This document shows positions 1 through 6,136 of a stretch of 7,513 nucleotides of DNA, one piece after another. Source of the DNA: Sneathiella sp. (lineage in GTDB: Bacteria > Pseudomonadota > Alphaproteobacteria > Sneathiellales > Sneathiellaceae); contig JAESPT010000012.1 in the NCBI GenBank assembly GCA_016765515.1, positions 1-7,513 on the forward strand, written 5' to 3'. The translations under genes were made by a program, and so were the position numbers. Each line of letters starts with the position of its first letter. Position 1 is the stretch's first letter. The notes below the pieces were generated by a model, which saw only the letters and a program-made list of their open reading frames with translations, did no database searches and was not told where the DNA came from.

Positions 1-558
1 CGACGGTGTCGCTTGATCATGAACAAACATACCCTTTGTCTGATTAAACAGCTCATCCATCCCTTCGCTACCGGCGCCAGAGGCGGACTGGTAGGTAGAG
101 ACAACAACACGTCTAATCTTTGCTCGATCATGCAAAGGTTTCAAGGCCATGACAAGCTGTATTGTCGAGCAGTTTGGATTCGCAATAATATTCTTCTTTG
201 TATAACCAGAGACATCCTGCGGATTTACTTCCGGCACTATTAGAGGAACATCCGGGTCCATCCGAAAATGGGAGGAATTATCAATAACGATACAACCCTG
301 TTTGGCCGCAATCGGCGCATATTTTGCAGAAATGGACCCCCCTGCGGAAAACAAGGCAAAATCGGTTCCCGTGAAATCAAAATCGTCCAGTGCTTTTATG
401 GTAAGGGTCTTGTCACCGAAGGAAACCTCTCTCCCCGCTGACCGTTTAGAGGCCAATGCCGTAACTTCTGTAACAGGAAAATTACGTTCGTCCAGAATGT
501 TCAGCATCTCGCGGCCCACAGATCCTGTGGCGCCGACTACAGCGACTCTATATCCCAT
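1..558 (-). CDS. asd: Aspartate-semialdehyde dehydrogenase, N-terminal part (cut by window edge)
   Basis: Reduces L-aspartyl-4-phosphate to aspartate semialdehyde with NADPH in the cytoplasm, the branch point toward Lys/diaminopimelate, Thr and Met. The frame is open from the ATG at 558-556 to the left edge and gives 186 residues; the family is about 340 long, so roughly the C-terminal half lies outside. Visible motifs are the N-terminal nucleotide-binding loop GATGSVG (residues 9-15), SAGGS (71-75), NSSHFRMD (94-101), the catalytic-cysteine motif NPNCST with Cys130, and the substrate-binding stretch YQSASGAG (156-163). The start is supported by a GAAGAGA ribosome-binding site (567-573) eight bases upstream. 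It lies 85 bp after leuB in the same direction, so it is probably transcribed with the leu genes, though a separate promoter cannot be excluded. There is no frameshift in the visible part. Identification is firm from the motifs. Confidence 0.96.
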   Translation of the reverse strand, partial: MGYRVAVVGATGSVGREMLNILDERNFPVTEVTALASKRSAGREVSFGDKTLTIKALDDFDFTGTDFALFSAGGSISAKYAPIAAKQGCIVIDNSSHFRMDPDVPLIVPEVNPQDVSGYTKKNIIANPNCSTIQLVMALKPLHDRAKIRRVVVSTYQSASGAGSEGMDELFNQTKGMFVHDQATPS

Positions 559-566
559 GATATTGA

Positions 567-573
567 TCTCTTC
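567..573 (-). promoter_or_regulatory. asd ribosome-binding site
   Basis: On the minus strand this reads GAAGAGA and ends eight bases before the asd ATG, a normal Shine-Dalgarno distance. It supports the start at 558, after which the protein begins directly with the expected beta strand and GATGSVG loop. Confidence 0.6.
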
Positions 574-584
574 ATCTTATTATT

Positions 585-606
585 GGCGACGATGAAAAAC
601 GCCGCC
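585..606 (-). other. Hairpin in the leuB-asd spacer
   Basis: The minus-strand transcript can pair GGCGGCG (606-600) with CGTCGCC (591-585) around an 8-base loop. This makes a 7-bp stem with one G-U pair; the same pair would be an A-C mismatch on the plus-strand transcript, so the structure favours the direction of the operon. No U-run follows the stem, and the loop itself holds five T. It is therefore not a standard intrinsic terminator. It could be a weak attenuator, an RNA-processing site between leuB and asd, or chance. The rest of the spacer shows no convincing promoter. Confidence 0.35.
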
Positions 607-643
607 AAGTCGGGTTACTCAATTAATGAACTGATAGATAAGG

Positions 644-1756
644 TTAGTTGCCTATCTTATCAAGTTCACGCAAAATAGCATCCCCCATGGTGGTGGTGGC
701 CACTTTAGCCATGCCCTCCGCCATAATATCAGCAGTGCGCATGCCACCTGCGAGGACGTTCTGAACAGCTGTTTCGATCAGATCGGCCTCTTCAGGCATA
801 TCGAAGCTATAGCGAAGAGCCATAGCGTATGAAAGAATGGTTGCAATTGGATTTGCAAGATTTTGTCCGGCAATATCCGGCGCAGAACCATGGACGGGTT
901 CATACATTGCTTTACGGCGTCCATGCTCGTCCACATCTCCTAAAGATGCGGAAGGCAACATGCCAAGCGAGCCTGTCAGCATCGCAGCGCAATCGGACAG
1001 AATATCCCCGAACAGGTTATCGGTGACAATCACATCAAATTGTTTCGGCGCGCGAACCAATTGCATGGCCGCATTATCCGCATACATATGGGACAGTTCA
1101 ACTTCCGGAAATTCTGTCTCACCGATTATGGTCACTTCTTCACGCCAAAGCACACCGGATTCCATCACATTGGCTTTTACACAGGAAACGAGGCGACCAT
1201 CCCGTTTTTTGGCAAGCTCAAAGGCAACGCGCGCAACCCGGTGGATTTCAGGCGTTGTGTAAACTTGCGTATTCACTCCCCTGCGAACACCATTGCCCAG
1301 ATCTTCGATACCGCGGGGTTCACCGAAATAGACACCGCCGGTCAATTCACGAACGATCATGATATCCAGACCGCTGACCAATTCAGGCTTCAGACTGGAG
1401 GCATCAACAAGCGCATCAAAACAAATGGCCGGGCGCAGATTTGCATAAAGTTCAAGATCCTTACGAAGACGTAAGAGCCCGCGTTCCGGCTTGACGGAGA
1501 AGTCCAGGTTGTCCCATTTCGGGCCGCCAACTGCGCCGAGAAGAACCGCGTCAACATTCTGTGCTTTTTCTACTACTTCATCTGTAATCGGGATACCGTG
1601 CTTATCGATGGAAGCCCCACCAACAAGATCTTCATCCAGATCAAACTTTACTGCACGGTTATGTTCCATCCAGTCAACAACACGGCGAACCTCTGTCATT
1701 GCTTCAGGGCCAATACCGTCACCAGGTAGAATCAGAAGAGATTTATTTGACGCCAT
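644..1756 (-). CDS. leuB: 3-isopropylmalate dehydrogenase
   Basis: Oxidises and decarboxylates (2R,3S)-3-isopropylmalate to 2-oxoisocaproate with NAD+, the third step of leucine synthesis, as a cytoplasmic homodimer. From the ATG at 1756 the protein has 370 residues, the normal length. Motifs in order: PGDGIGPE (11-18), [11 protein letters not shown] (72-82), the Arg-rich substrate site with R98 and NLRP (106-109), [13 protein letters not shown] (136-148) with catalytic Tyr143, VKANV (193-197) with Lys194, YADN with metal-ligand Asp227, FGDILSD with Asp251 and Asp255, and the NAD-binding stretch [12 protein letters not shown] (286-297). The frame stays open 38 codons further upstream into leuD. 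I reject that longer start because the family begins just before GDGIGPE and a good AGGAAG site sits eight bases before this ATG. It follows leuD by 70 bp. All catalytic residues I can place are intact. Confidence 0.97.
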   Translation of the reverse strand: MASNKSLLILPGDGIGPEAMTEVRRVVDWMEHNRAVKFDLDEDLVGGASIDKHGIPITDEVVEKAQNVDAVLLGAVGGPKWDNLDFSVKPERGLLRLRKDLELYANLRPAICFDALVDASSLKPELVSGLDIMIVRELTGGVYFGEPRGIEDLGNGVRRGVNTQVYTTPEIHRVARVAFELAKKRDGRLVSCVKANVMESGVLWREEVTIIGETEFPEVELSHMYADNAAMQLVRAPKQFDVIVTDNLFGDILSDCAAMLTGSLGMLPSASLGDVDEHGRRKAMYEPVHGSAPDIAGQNLANPIATILSYAMALRYSFDMPEEADLIETAVQNVLAGGMRTADIMAEGMAKVATTTMGDAILRELDKIGN

Positions 1757-1764
1757 TATTCTTA

Positions 1765-1770
1765 CTTCCT
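1765..1770 (-). promoter_or_regulatory. leuB ribosome-binding site that decides the start
   Basis: The minus strand reads AGGAAG, eight bases before the ATG at 1756. It selects the 370-residue LeuB over the in-frame upstream ATG at 1870, which lies inside leuD. Confidence 0.75.
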
Positions 1771-1786
1771 TATCGTCGGGTCGCTC

Positions 1787-1823
1787 AATCTCCAAGTGTA
1801 TCAGAGATTTTTTATTATGATAC
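1787..1823 (-). other. Competing hairpins in the leuD-leuB spacer
   Basis: Two pairings are possible in the transcript. Stem A joins GTATCA (1823-1818) to TGATAC (1803-1798), a perfect 6 bp. Stem B joins AATCTCTGA (1809-1801) to TTGGAGATT (1795-1787): 9 bp including two G-U pairs, with a 5-base loop. The 3' arm of A overlaps the 5' arm of B, so the full stems exclude each other; trimmed forms could make an H-type pseudoknot. Neither stem is followed by a U-run, so this is not a classical terminator. It may tune leuB translation or mRNA stability, or be chance in AT-rich DNA. Confidence 0.3.
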
Positions 1824-1826
1824 TGT

Positions 1827-2438
1827 TTAGCTTTGCAGCCAAGGTTGGGACAATTTCTGCTTTTCTTCAAAGCTGTCCACTTTATCCTTTTTCTCCAACG
1901 TCAAACCAATATCATCCAGCCCGTTCAGCAGGCAATGCTTGCGGAATGCTTCCAACTCGAACGAAATAGTTCCGCCGTCCGGACCCTTAATTTCCTGAGT
2001 TTCCAGATCGACAGACAAAGTCGCGTTTGATCCGCGATCTGCATCATCCATCAATTTTTCCAGTTCTTCCGGCGATACTCTGATCGGGAGAATGCCATTT
2101 TTGAAGCAGTTATTATAAAAAATATCGGCAAAGCTTGTGGAAATCACGCAGCGAATTCCAAAGTCAAGCAGCGCCCACGGAGCGTGTTCACGGCTAGAAC
2201 CACAACCGAAATTGTCTCCAGCAACCAGAATTTCCGCCTTGCGATAGGCAGGCTGATTGAGAACGAAGTCTTCCCGGTCATTGCCATCATCATCATAGCG
2301 CATTTCAGCGAAAAGGTTCTTCCCCAACCCATTGCGCTTAATGGTTTTCAAAAACTGCTTGGGGATAATCATGTCCGTGTCGATATTAACCAAAGGCATG
2401 GCAGCGGCTACACCGGTAAGTTTTGTGAACTTTTCCAT
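1827..2438 (-). CDS. leuD: 3-isopropylmalate dehydratase, small subunit
   Basis: Small (swivel-domain) subunit of isopropylmalate isomerase. With LeuC it converts 2-isopropylmalate to 3-isopropylmalate, the second step of leucine synthesis, in the cytoplasm. At 203 residues it matches the roughly 200-residue bacterial LeuD form, not the shorter archaeal-like form. Motifs are [14 protein letters not shown] (18-31), [17 protein letters not shown] (74-90), and [10 protein letters not shown] followed by CFKNGILPI (101-119). The GCGSSREH segment is the substrate-recognition loop of the family. The start at 2438 lies 12 bp after the leuC stop and is preceded by AGGGGAAG, which directly abuts that stop codon, so translation of the two subunits is probably coupled. 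This would suit a 1:1 complex. Nothing is missing or truncated. Confidence 0.97.
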   Translation of the reverse strand: MEKFTKLTGVAAAMPLVNIDTDMIIPKQFLKTIKRNGLGKNLFAEMRYDDDGNDREDFVLNQPAYRKAEILVAGDNFGCGSSREHAPWALLDFGIRCVISTSFADIFYNNCFKNGILPIRVSPEELEKLMDDADRGSNATLSVDLETQEIKGPDGGTISFELEAFRKHCLLNGLDDIGLTLEKKDKVDSFEEKQKLSQPWLQS

Positions 2439-2442
2439 CGAT

Positions 2443-2450
2443 CTTCCCCT
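2443..2450 (-). promoter_or_regulatory. leuD ribosome-binding site abutting the leuC stop
   Basis: The minus strand reads TAA-AGGGGAAG-ATCG-ATG. The leuC stop codon is immediately followed by a strong Shine-Dalgarno sequence, with AGGGG ending seven bases before the leuD ATG. The layout suggests that ribosomes ending leuC can start leuD. Confidence 0.7.
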
Positions 2451-3857
2451 TTAATCCAACTCACGAACGTCTGTTAAGTGACCCGTAATCGCAGCAGCTG
2501 CTGCCATTGCAGGACTAACAAGATGCGTCCGACCACCGCGGCCCTGACGGCCTTCGAAGTTCCGATTGGATGTTGAGGCACACCGATCTCCTGCATCCAG
2601 GCGATCCGCATTCATGGCAAGGCACATGGAACAACCAGGTTCGCGCCATTCAAAACCGGCCTCCGTAAAGATGACATCCAGGCCTTCTTCTTCGGCCTGA
2701 ACTTTTACAAGACCAGAACCCGGAACGATGATCGCATTCACCGTATCCTTGACTTTCTTGCCCTTTACCACATCGGCAACGATACGAAGATCTTCGATGC
2801 GCCCATTGGTACACGATCCGACAAAGACATGATCCACTTCAATGTCCGTCAGTTTCATACCCGCTTCAAGGCCCATATATTTCAAGGACCGTTCAGCTGC
2901 CGTCTGTTTACCGCTGTCGGCAAAATCAGAAGGTGCAGGCACGGTCCCCGTTATAGGAAGTGCATCTTCAGGGCTCGTGCCCCAAGTGACATAAGGAATG
3001 ATATCGTCTGCGTCCATGACGACAATTTCATCAAAATGAGCGCCTTCATCTGTCGCTAAAGTTTTCCAATAGGCAACAGCCTGCTCAAATGCTCCGGCTT
3101 TTGGGGCGTATGGGCGTCCCATCACATAATCATAGGTCGTTTGATCCGGTGCAATCAAACCGGCGCGGGCGCCCGCTTCGATTGTCATGTTGCACAAGGT
3201 CATCCGGCCTTCCATAGACAGGGAACGAACAGCCTCTCCGGCATATTCAATCACACAGCCTGTGCCGCCTGCGGTGCCAATTTTGCCGATAATCGCCAGC
3301 GCCAGATCCTTGGCGGTAACCCCTGCGGGCAACGTGCCATTGACCAACACCTGCATATTCTTGGCTTTATTCTGAATCAGAGTCTGGGTCGCTAAAACAT
3401 GTTCAACTTCAGACGTCCCAATTCCATGGGCCAGGGATCCAAAGGCACCATGAGTGGATGTATGGCTATCGCCACAAACAATGGTCATTCCCGGTAATGT
3501 CAGACCCTGTTCCGGTCCGATGATATGCACGATACCGCGGCGCTCATCGGTCATGGAAAAGTAATTCACACCAAACTCTTTGACGTTGGATTCAAGTGTA
3601 TCCACCTGAAGCTTACTTTCCGGATCAGTAATCCCTTTATGCAGGTCCTTGGTGGGTACATTGTGATCAGCAACAGCAAATGTTGCATCCGTACGATGTA
3701 CCTTTCGTCCTGAATTACGGAGGCCCTCGAACGCCTGCGGGCTTGTCACCTCATGAACCAGATGTCTGTCAATATAGAGCAGTGAGGCACCATCATCTTG
3801 AGTATCTACCAGATGATCGTCCCAAATCTTGTCATACAGTGTCTTTGCTTTGCCCAT
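2451..3857 (-). CDS. leuC: 3-isopropylmalate dehydratase, large subunit
   Basis: Catalytic large subunit of isopropylmalate isomerase, an aconitase-family enzyme with a [4Fe-4S] cluster. It pairs with LeuD to isomerise 2-isopropylmalate through dehydration and rehydration. The 468 residues match the usual length. Visible motifs are LYDKIWDDH (7-15), [18 protein letters not shown] (30-47), DHNVPT (64-69), [13 protein letters not shown] (128-140), [16 protein letters not shown] (144-159), [12 protein letters not shown] (347-358), [11 protein letters not shown] (406-416) and [13 protein letters not shown] (427-439). The three cluster ligands are Cys349, Cys409 and Cys412, all present. The ATG at 3857 is the natural family start and has an AGAGAGGA site seven bases upstream. 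It is the first gene of the leucine block and is separated from rplS by a 105-bp structured spacer, where its own promoter or a regulatory leader most likely lies. Confidence 0.98.
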   Translation of the reverse strand: MGKAKTLYDKIWDDHLVDTQDDGASLLYIDRHLVHEVTSPQAFEGLRNSGRKVHRTDATFAVADHNVPTKDLHKGITDPESKLQVDTLESNVKEFGVNYFSMTDERRGIVHIIGPEQGLTLPGMTIVCGDSHTSTHGAFGSLAHGIGTSEVEHVLATQTLIQNKAKNMQVLVNGTLPAGVTAKDLALAIIGKIGTAGGTGCVIEYAGEAVRSLSMEGRMTLCNMTIEAGARAGLIAPDQTTYDYVMGRPYAPKAGAFEQAVAYWKTLATDEGAHFDEIVVMDADDIIPYVTWGTSPEDALPITGTVPAPSDFADSGKQTAAERSLKYMGLEAGMKLTDIEVDHVFVGSCTNGRIEDLRIVADVVKGKKVKDTVNAIIVPGSGLVKVQAEEEGLDVIFTEAGFEWREPGCSMCLAMNADRLDAGDRCASTSNRNFEGRQGRGGRTHLVSPAMAAAAAITGHLTDVRELD

Positions 3858-3864
3858 AATAGCG

Positions 3865-3872
3865 TCCTCTCT
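3865..3872 (-). promoter_or_regulatory. leuC ribosome-binding site
   Basis: The minus strand reads AGAGAGGA, ending seven bases before the leuC ATG. The TAG stop of a 17-codon micro-ORF overlaps its first bases. Confidence 0.65.
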
Positions 3873-3924
3873 AAGCGGGGATTTTTATATTAATATAGAG
3901 CGGTCTCGGCACAGCGTATCCCAT
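3871..3924 (-). CDS. Possible 17-residue leader micro-ORF upstream of leuC
   Basis: ATG at 3924-3922 to TAG at 3873-3871 encodes [17 protein letters not shown]. The stop overlaps the leuC Shine-Dalgarno sequence and lies 13 bases from the leuC ATG, much like the rpsP/rimM, trmD/rplS and leuC/leuD junctions (12, 11 and 12 bases). The start codon is at the edge of the loop of a 7-bp hairpin, and only a weak purine stretch precedes it. It has a single Leu codon, so it is not a classical leucine attenuator peptide. I do not recognise the peptide. A 17-codon open frame is easily found by chance, and an internal promoter at the AT palindrome would bypass it. Treat it as a candidate only. Confidence 0.2.
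   Translation of the reverse strand: MGYAVPRPLYINIKIPA
3884..3897 (-). promoter_or_regulatory. AT-rich palindrome, possible leuC promoter -10 region or operator
   Basis: Positions 3886-3897 form a perfect 12-bp palindrome, TATATTAATATA. On the minus strand both TATATT (3897-3892) and TATAAA (3889-3884) resemble a -10 element 27-40 bases before the leuC ATG. I see no good -35 hexamer 16-18 bases upstream of either one, so a sigma70-type promoter here would need an activator or be weak. The symmetry also suits a dimeric regulator. The location is right for control of leuCDB-asd, but the evidence is only sequence resemblance. Confidence 0.3.
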
Positions 3925-3930
3925 GCCGAG
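3905..3930 (-). other. Hairpin 2 of the rplS-leuC spacer
   Basis: A perfect 7-bp GC-rich inverted repeat, CTCGGCA / TGCCGAG, with a 12-base loop. In the minus-strand transcript it is followed by ACCGCTC, not a U-run, so it does not fit a standard intrinsic terminator for rplS. On the plus strand it is followed by CTTTTC, but no plus-strand gene needs a terminator here. It lies only three bases from the next hairpin, and the pair may form a stacked 3'-end or leader structure. Confidence 0.5.
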
Positions 3931-3933
3931 CTT

Positions 3934-3956
3934 TTCTGCCCGAATTAAAGGCAGAA
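3934..3956 (-). terminator. Hairpin 1, possible 3' end of the ffh-rplS transcript
   Basis: A perfect 7-bp inverted repeat, TTCTGCC / GGCAGAA, with a 9-base loop, beginning six bases after the rplS stop codon. Its position suggests a 3'-end structure for the ribosomal-protein transcript. The transcript continues AAGCTCGG with no U-run, so termination here would have to be non-canonical, or the hairpin may protect or process the mRNA instead. Partial read-through into leuC is likely on this evidence. Confidence 0.35.
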
Positions 3957-3962
3957 CGTATT

Positions 3963-4349
3963 TTAGCTTTCCGCTTTAGTCGTGTTTCGATCAAAACGAC
4001 GTTCGCGAATACGCGCCTTCTTACCACGCAATTCGCGCAGGTAATAAAGCTTGGAGCGACGGACGATGCCCTGGCGCACAACTTCAATTTTATCAACACG
4101 CGGAGAATAGAGTGGGAAAATACGTTCCACACCTTCACCGTAGGAGATTTTACGAACTGTGAAGTTTGCATTGATACCGCCGGAGTTACGAGCGATACAG
4201 ACGCCTTCAAACATCTGAATACGTTCCCGTGTACCTTCAACAACCTTCACATGGACGCGAAGCGTATCCCCTGCGCGGAAATCCGGAACCGGACGTTCAG
4301 CTGTAAGCTTCTCGATCTGCTCTTGCTCTAGCTTTTGAATAACATTCAT
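3963..4349 (-). CDS. rplS: 50S ribosomal protein L19
   Basis: Protein of the large ribosomal subunit at the 30S-50S interface. With the ATG at 4349 it has 128 residues, normal for bacterial L19 plus a short polar tail. Recognisable stretches are [20 protein letters not shown] (20-39), [14 protein letters not shown] (45-58), [11 protein letters not shown] (73-83), and the basic segment [18 protein letters not shown] (100-117), which is expected to touch rRNA. The frame opens three codons earlier at a GTG (4358). That GTG lies inside the AAAGGTG ribosome-binding sequence, so the ATG six bases after it is the real start, and the protein then begins MNVIQKLE as L19 proteins do. It follows trmD by 11 bp and closes the ribosomal block, with tandem hairpins just downstream. 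Confidence 0.97.
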   Translation of the reverse strand: MNVIQKLEQEQIEKLTAERPVPDFRAGDTLRVHVKVVEGTRERIQMFEGVCIARNSGGINANFTVRKISYGEGVERIFPLYSPRVDKIEVVRQGIVRRSKLYYLRELRGKKARIRERRFDRNTTKAES

Positions 4350-4355
4350 AGCTTT

Positions 4356-4362
4356 CACCTTT
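4356..4362 (-). promoter_or_regulatory. rplS ribosome-binding site that decides the start
   Basis: The minus strand reads AAAGGTG, six bases before the ATG at 4349. It contains the GTG that opens the frame at 4358, which is therefore part of the Shine-Dalgarno sequence and not the start. The stop codon of trmD (TAA, 4363-4361) supplies its first bases. Confidence 0.75.
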
Positions 4363-5131
4363 ATTTCAAATTTTCACCTGACCAGCGTTCCCAAAGGTCC
4401 GCCCGCCGTTGTTTCGTCACTTCTTCGGACTGGCGCTGCCGCCACTCCTTAATCTTCTTATGATGTCCCGAAAGCAAAACTTCCGGAACGACTCGGTCTT
4501 CCCAGACCGGAGGCCGGGTATAATGTGGATATTCCAACAACCCGGTCTCAAAACTTTCTTCCATCAGCGACGCCTGATTTCCCGTAACCCCCGGAAGCAG
4601 ACGAATGACCGCATCAAGTAATGCAAGCGCTGCAATCTCACCGCCCGATAGGATGAAATCGCCAAGGCAGACTTCCTCCATATTGCGGGCTTCGAGTACA
4701 CGCTGGTCAATTCCTTCAAACCGGCCACACACCAAAATTGCTCCTGGTCCGCCGCTCAACTCCCGAATATAGGCCTGGTCCATGACCCGGCCCCGGGGAC
4801 TGAAGTAAATCAACCTTTTATCATCACCCGATACAGCTTTCGCTGAATCAATGGCGTCCGCCAGTACATCCGGCCGAATGACCATACCGGCACCACCACC
4901 AAAAGGACTGTCATCCACAGTATTATGCTTACCAACCGAATAATCCCGAATGTTGGAAACCTGTAAATCCCAGGCTCCGTTTTCCAGTCCCCGTCCAGCC
5001 AATGATTGGCCCAGAGGTCCTGGAAACATTTGTGGATACAGGGTCAAAACATGCGCAACCCAAGCTGCTTGTGTTTCGGTCCTGTCTTCTTCGGTTGCGC
5101 TTAATCCGCTATGGTCAGCACTCCCATTCAT
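4361..5131 (-). CDS. trmD: tRNA (guanine-N1)-methyltransferase
   Basis: Methylates G37 at N1 next to the anticodon of certain tRNAs using S-adenosylmethionine, preventing +1 frameshifts. It is a SPOUT-family trefoil-knot dimer. The protein has 256 residues. Family stretches: [13 protein letters not shown] (29-41), [18 protein letters not shown] (72-89), [11 protein letters not shown] (109-119), [15 protein letters not shown] (133-147), [10 protein letters not shown] (156-165), LLPGVTGN (178-185) and LEYPHYTRP (199-207). R177 aligns with E. coli R154. The position matching the general base D169 of E. coli is Glu192 here. The ATG overlaps the rimM stop as ATGA and has an AGAGGA site six bases upstream. 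This start adds about 24 residues (polar, acidic) before the usual N-terminus; no ATG or GTG lies between codons 2 and 28. The identity is certain; the meaning of the two oddities is not. Confidence 0.97.
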   Translation of the reverse strand: MNGSADHSGLSATEEDRTETQAAWVAHVLTLYPQMFPGPLGQSLAGRGLENGAWDLQVSNIRDYSVGKHNTVDDSPFGGGAGMVIRPDVLADAIDSAKAVSGDDKRLIYFSPRGRVMDQAYIRELSGGPGAILVCGRFEGIDQRVLEARNMEEVCLGDFILSGGEIAALALLDAVIRLLPGVTGNQASLMEESFETGLLEYPHYTRPPVWEDRVVPEVLLSGHHKKIKEWRQRQSEEVTKQRRADLWERWSGENLK

Positions 5132-5694
5132 TTCTCGTCCTCTGCATCCTTCACGTCCGGGTCCCTATCGGGCACCGAGAAGAAATCATCGGACAAACTC
5201 AAAACCACTTGGCCTGCTGCTATATCAACCGTTGGGACCATTTCAATTGTAAATGGAACCAGAACCGTTGACTTGACGCTTTCGCCTTCCGGTGTAATCT
5301 CCAGCATATCTCCGGCACCAAAATCGTGAACACGGAGAATAATGCCAAATTTGGTGCCGTCTTCAAATACCGCATCCAACCCTATCAGATCAGTGTGGTA
5401 AAATTCATCGTCACCTTCCGTATCCGGCAATTTGTCCCTGGAAACATACAGCTCTGTCCCTTTAAGGGCCTCGGCTTGATTTCTATCAGAGACACCCGCA
5501 ACACGAACAACCGGGAGACCTTTTGAAAACCCGACAAGCTTCACTTTATACTGCGTGGAGCCTGACTTGTTTTCCAGTGTACCGTAGGAGGTGATACCTT
5601 CAGGAACTTCTGTGAAAGTCTTGACCTTCACTTCACCTTTGATACCTTTTGCTCCCGCGATCACACCTAACAGCAATCGACCTGACTGTGGCAT
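5128..5694 (-). CDS. rimM: 16S rRNA processing / 30S maturation factor
   Basis: Assembly factor that binds the 30S head near S19 and helps 16S rRNA mature. The 188 residues cover both expected domains. The N-terminal RimM beta-barrel includes [19 protein letters not shown] (7-25) and [14 protein letters not shown] (71-84). The C-terminal PRC-barrel includes [10 protein letters not shown] (97-106), FGAGDMLEI (125-133) and [12 protein letters not shown] (146-157), and is followed by a short acidic tail. In the N-terminal signature the usual His of GxHGxxGE is Lys16. The ATG at 5694 follows rpsP by 12 bp; its site TAAGGGG includes the rpsP stop codon and ends eight bases before the ATG. Its own TGA overlaps the trmD ATG by 4 bases, so the two are probably translationally coupled, as in the conserved rpsP-rimM-trmD-rplS order. 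Confidence 0.95.
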   Translation of the reverse strand: MPQSGRLLLGVIAGAKGIKGEVKVKTFTEVPEGITSYGTLENKSGSTQYKVKLVGFSKGLPVVRVAGVSDRNQAEALKGTELYVSRDKLPDTEGDDEFYHTDLIGLDAVFEDGTKFGIILRVHDFGAGDMLEITPEGESVKSTVLVPFTIEMVPTVDIAAGQVVLSLSDDFFSVPDRDPDVKDAEDEK

Positions 5695-5702
5695 GCCAAA
5701 AA

Positions 5703-5709
5703 CCCCTTA
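5703..5709 (-). promoter_or_regulatory. rimM ribosome-binding site fused to the rpsP stop
   Basis: The minus strand reads TAAGGGG: the rpsP TAA runs straight into the Shine-Dalgarno core, and the rimM ATG follows after eight bases. Coupled translation from rpsP is likely. Confidence 0.65.
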
Positions 5710-6099
5710 GGCTTCTGCAGCTTCCTCAGCAGGTGCAGGTGCCGCAGCAGCTTCAGCAGCAGACTTTGCTGCTTCTTCGATCTCCCGAAGACGTTCCTGA
5801 GCCTTTGCTTTTGGTTTGGCTTTATTCGGATTATTCCGAGTTGCCTTTTCACCAATTCCAACAGCCGCCAAGAAACCAGCAACACGATCAGTTGGCAGAG
5901 CACCGTGGCCCATCCAATGCTTGATGCGGTCTTCTTTCAAAGTGATGCGATTTTCGTCATCTTTTGCGAGCATGGGGTTATAGGTTCCCACAATCTCGAG
6001 GTACCGACCATCACGAGGGCTGCGAACATCCGCTACTACTATACGGTAGAAGGGACGTTTTTTAGCACCCTGACGGGTAAGGCGAATTTTCAATGCCAT
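5707..6099 (-). CDS. rpsP: 30S ribosomal protein S16
   Basis: Small-subunit protein that binds 16S rRNA early and stabilises 30S assembly. The core spans residues 1 to about 85: [20 protein letters not shown] (1-20), [20 protein letters not shown] (21-40), and the helix region [16 protein letters not shown] (66-81). A Lys-rich stretch ([10 protein letters not shown], 91-100) and a charged helix follow. The protein ends with an Ala/Glu/Pro-rich tail (about 110-130), giving 130 residues against about 80-90 for short S16 proteins; long Ala-rich tails are usual in alphaproteobacterial S16. The ATG at 6099 is the standard MALKIRL start. Only a weak purine-rich stretch (AAGAA about eight bases away) stands as ribosome-binding site. 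It lies 37 bp after ffh. Confidence 0.97.
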   Translation of the reverse strand: MALKIRLTRQGAKKRPFYRIVVADVRSPRDGRYLEIVGTYNPMLAKDDENRITLKEDRIKHWMGHGALPTDRVAGFLAAVGIGEKATRNNPNKAKPKAKAQERLREIEEAAKSAAEAAAAPAPAEEAAEA

Positions 6100-6136
6100 A
6101 ACTTACGTTCTTTCTCTTACAAAAAATTAGTCAAAC

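Noticed and set aside
559..643. Promoter for asd with TTGGCG or TTGAGT as -35
   Set aside because: No acceptable -10 element occurs at the right spacing, and the spacer hairpin occupies the region.
837..1262. Open frames of 65-144 codons on the plus strand opposite leuB
   Set aside because: They lie antisense to a well-conserved gene, show low-complexity shadow composition, have no ribosome-binding context and match no family I recognise.
1787..1815. Plus-strand hairpin AATCTC/GAGATT followed by TTTT as an intrinsic terminator
   Set aside because: The stem is only 6 bp and AT-rich, and there is no plus-strand gene upstream to terminate. The minus-strand pairing is more extensive.
1757..1870. 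In-frame N-terminal extension of LeuB starting at an ATG at 1870
   Set aside because: It lies partly in leuD and adds 38 residues not known in the family. The ATG at 1756 has a proper ribosome-binding site and places GDGIGPE at the expected distance.
3890..4243. 117-codon minus-strand open frame overlapping rplS
   Set aside because: It is another frame of the rplS gene, with Ser/Cys/Arg-rich sequence and no recognisable domain. L19 in the other frame is unmistakable.
4350..4358. GTG start for rplS three codons upstream
   Set aside because: The GTG is part of the AAAGGTG Shine-Dalgarno sequence; the ATG at 4349 gives the standard L19 N-terminus.
6100..6136. Promoter for rpsP in the ffh-rpsP spacer (TTGACT at the start of the spacer)
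   Set aside because: No -10-like hexamer lies 16-19 bases downstream; the next AT-rich hexamer is too far and abuts the start codon.
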